From positions 1 through 6,032 of the forward strand of contig CAJWZN010000075.1 in the NCBI GenBank assembly GCA_913050105.1: a stretch of DNA of 6,032 nucleotides. The letters run 5' to 3'. This DNA is from an uncultured Synechococcus sp. (lineage in GTDB: Bacteria; Cyanobacteriota; Cyanobacteriia; PCC-6307; Cyanobiaceae). The position numbers were made by a program, and so were the translations under genes. The notes beneath the pieces were generated by a model. That model saw only the letters and a program-made list of their open reading frames with translations, had not been told where the DNA came from and searched no databases. Within the stretch, counting starts at the first letter, position 1; every line of letters begins with the position of its first letter. Of the stretch, positions 4,709-6,032 are shown one piece after another.

Positions 4709-5979
4709 CCGTTTTTCGCCATGGATGATTCGGCCAATTCAACCTCGATGGTTTGTTTCAGCCCAGCCTGGATTTCTCGGGGATAAATGAGCCAGGAGTT
4801 GGCGGCAGGTTGGGCCAGGCTTGCCACAAGCGGTGAAGCATCTTCAAGGGCCTGCAAGTGCTCACCATCCCAGAGCCTCAGGCCGCCGCGATAGCGGTGG
4901 TATCCCCTGGTTTCCTGATGCCTCAAGCCACAGCACAGTGATGGATCAAGACCGTTCTGTTCCGCCAGGCGTCCGCAGACTGCCAGCAGCTTGAGCTGCT
5001 CCTCACGGCTGAATCTTTCGACTCCTGTTGCTTTGAGCAGATCTCGATCCAAAAAGCGTCGGCAGAGAGCTCTTAATTCAGGCGTGCCTTCCTCCTTCCA
5101 TCGCTGCAGGTGATACCCCGTTCGCAGGTCGTCGTTCCCGAGAAAGTCATCAAGGGTCAAAGCATCTCTTTCCCACAGCCAGCGGTGCATCACGGCATCG
5201 GCCCAGATCGTCTGGGGCCCAAGTTGTCGGGCGGTCTGCACCAGCCGCTCGAGCAGCCAGTTGCAAACAACATTGAGTCGATGGTTGTAAACGCTGCGAT
5301 ACATCAAATTCCGCACCACCAAATAGTGCTCCACAGCCATCAGTCCTTTGGGATGGATGGCCAGCTCGCCATCGGGGGCCAGGGTCAGGGCCGACAGGAT
5401 CCTTTCAAGATCCAGTTGCCCATATTGCGTTCCGGTGCTGTAGCTATCCCGCAACAGGTAATCCAAGCGGTCGCAGTCGAGTTGGCTGCTCACCAGTTGC
5501 TTGACCAGGGGACGGGGAGATTTGCCGCGCTCCAGCAGGTCAGCTACTGCTGCGGCTGTTCCAGGCGCATAGGTCTCGAGACAGTCGCTGATGCGTGGAT
5601 GGTGGCGGATGACCCGGGCCGACCAATCCTCGTGCCGCATCCCGAACATCTCCTCACCCGTATGGCTCAGCGGGCCGTGACCGAGATCATGCAAAAGGGC
5701 CGCGGCGTACACCAGCCCGCGGTGGGGTTCGAGGCCAGGGTCCTGGATCACCAGCCGGCTGAAAGCCTGTCGCGCCAGGTGAAAGACCCCCAACGAATGG
5801 GTGAAACGGCTTGATTCCGCGCCATGGAAGGTCAGAAAAGCTGGTCCCAGCTGCCGCACGCGTCTGAGGCGTTGAAACGGCGCGCTGTCCACCAAGTCCA
5901 TGACCATGGCTTCGGCCGGCTGATTTCGATTGAGCTGGATCCCGCCATGGAGAGGGTCGTGGTAGGTCCGTTGGCTCAT
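4705..5979 (-). CDS. HD-domain phosphohydrolase (dNTPase/SAMHD1-like family)
   Basis: This is a metal-dependent phosphohydrolase of the HD superfamily, in the group that includes bacterial dNTP triphosphohydrolases and SAMHD1. The substrate here is unknown. The 424 residues begin with the family opening DPLHG (8-12) and the stretch FQRLRRVRQLG (35-45). Likely metal ligands are H61 in RFTHSLGVFHLA (58-69), H97 and D98 in LLHDLGHGPLSH (95-106), and D170 in QLDCDRLDYLLRDS (166-179). A conserved segment MYRSVYNHR (226-234) follows. The C-terminal third (about 270-424) is less conserved, with no membrane segment, so the protein is probably cytoplasmic. The ATG at 5979 overlaps the stop of the upstream gene (ATGA) and its own stop overlaps minC (GTGA). 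It is thus embedded in the min operon, which may mean co-regulation with division rather than a direct role. The family is firm; a link to division is inference. Confidence 0.9.
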   Translation of the reverse strand: MSQRTYHDPLHGGIQLNRNQPAEAMVMDLVDSAPFQRLRRVRQLGPAFLTFHGAESSRFTHSLGVFHLARQAFSRLVIQDPGLEPHRGLVYAAALLHDLGHGPLSHTGEEMFGMRHEDWSARVIRHHPRISDCLETYAPGTAAAVADLLERGKSPRPLVKQLVSSQLDCDRLDYLLRDSYSTGTQYGQLDLERILSALTLAPDGELAIHPKGLMAVEHYLVVRNLMYRSVYNHRLNVVCNWLLERLVQTARQLGPQTIWADAVMHRWLWERDALTLDDFLGNDDLRTGYHLQRWKEEGTPELRALCRRFLDRDLLKATGVERFSREEQLKLLAVCGRLAEQNGLDPSLCCGLRHQETRGYHRYRGGLRLWDGEHLQALEDASPLVASLAQPAANSWLIYPREIQAGLKQTIEVELAESSMAKNG

Positions 5980-6032
5980 GCCGTGGGCTCAGCCGGAACC
6001 TCAGCTTCCAGAAGGGCTTCCATCCACTGCTC
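5976..6032 (-). CDS. C-terminal end of an upstream gene (18 codons visible)
   Basis: The - strand frame from base 6032 is open and reads EQWMEALLEAEVPAEPTA before a TGA stop, which overlaps the ATG of the HD gene as ATGA. Such an overlap is typical of the other junctions here and supports a real coding end. The visible residues are an acidic, alanine- and proline-rich tail that identifies no family. From general memory of marine picocyanobacterial gene order, a carboxyl-terminal processing protease (ctpA) is a reasonable guess, but nothing in these 18 residues proves it. Confidence 0.7.
   Translation of the reverse strand, partial: EQWMEALLEAEVPAEPTA

Noticed and set aside
5110..5814. 234-codon open frame on the + strand
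   Set aside because: Antisense to the clearly coding HD hydrolase and without any recognisable motif; long antisense frames are common in GC-rich DNA.
1..6032. Mobile element, CRISPR array, phage or toxin-antitoxin module
   Set aside because: No transposase, integrase, direct-repeat array or antitoxin-like pair was seen; nearly all bases are explained by ordinary housekeeping genes.

Overview
The window looks like core chromosome of a GC-rich marine picocyanobacterium (Synechococcus, or high-GC Prochlorococcus-like). This rests on very tight gene packing, the protein sequences, and a complete minC-minD-minE set joined to an HD-domain phosphohydrolase. The genus is an inference from sequence style and gene neighbourhood; no search was run. 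I see no mobile element, CRISPR array, phage gene or integrase, and no clear foreign-looking segment.

The layout is two convergent gene blocks that meet near position 2625. On the + strand from the left edge are dprA (5' end cut off by the window), prmC, tsaC and a 57-residue membrane protein. All three junctions in this block are 4-base NTGA stop/start overlaps (GTGA, ATGA, TTGA). On the - strand from the right edge are the last 18 codons of an unidentified gene (possibly ctpA), the HD hydrolase, minC, minD, minE, a 69-residue LuxR/GerE-type DNA-binding protein and tRNA-Thr(UGU). The first two junctions are again NTGA overlaps. Only 8 bases separate the stop codon of the + block from the 3' end of the tRNA, and I see no convincing terminator there. 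The main promoters of both blocks must lie outside the window.

DprA loads RecA on incoming single-stranded DNA during natural transformation. PrmC methylates the GGQ glutamine of peptide release factors. TsaC makes the threonylcarbamoyl-adenylate used for t6A37 in ANN-decoding tRNAs, and such a tRNA, tRNA-Thr(UGU), is encoded close by on the other strand. MinC, MinD and MinE place the division septum.

I do not see an obviously new multi-gene system. The points most worth a second look are small. The LuxR-type gene takes its stop codon from bases 8-10 of the tRNA, so RNase P cutting would leave a nonstop mRNA. A 7-bp hairpin lies just upstream of that gene's start codon, with no Shine-Dalgarno between them. 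The tRNA has two stem mismatches, and a trailer segment pairs perfectly with one T-stem strand. A perfect 24-bp palindrome lies inside minC. A possible internal promoter lies in the minC-minD gap.
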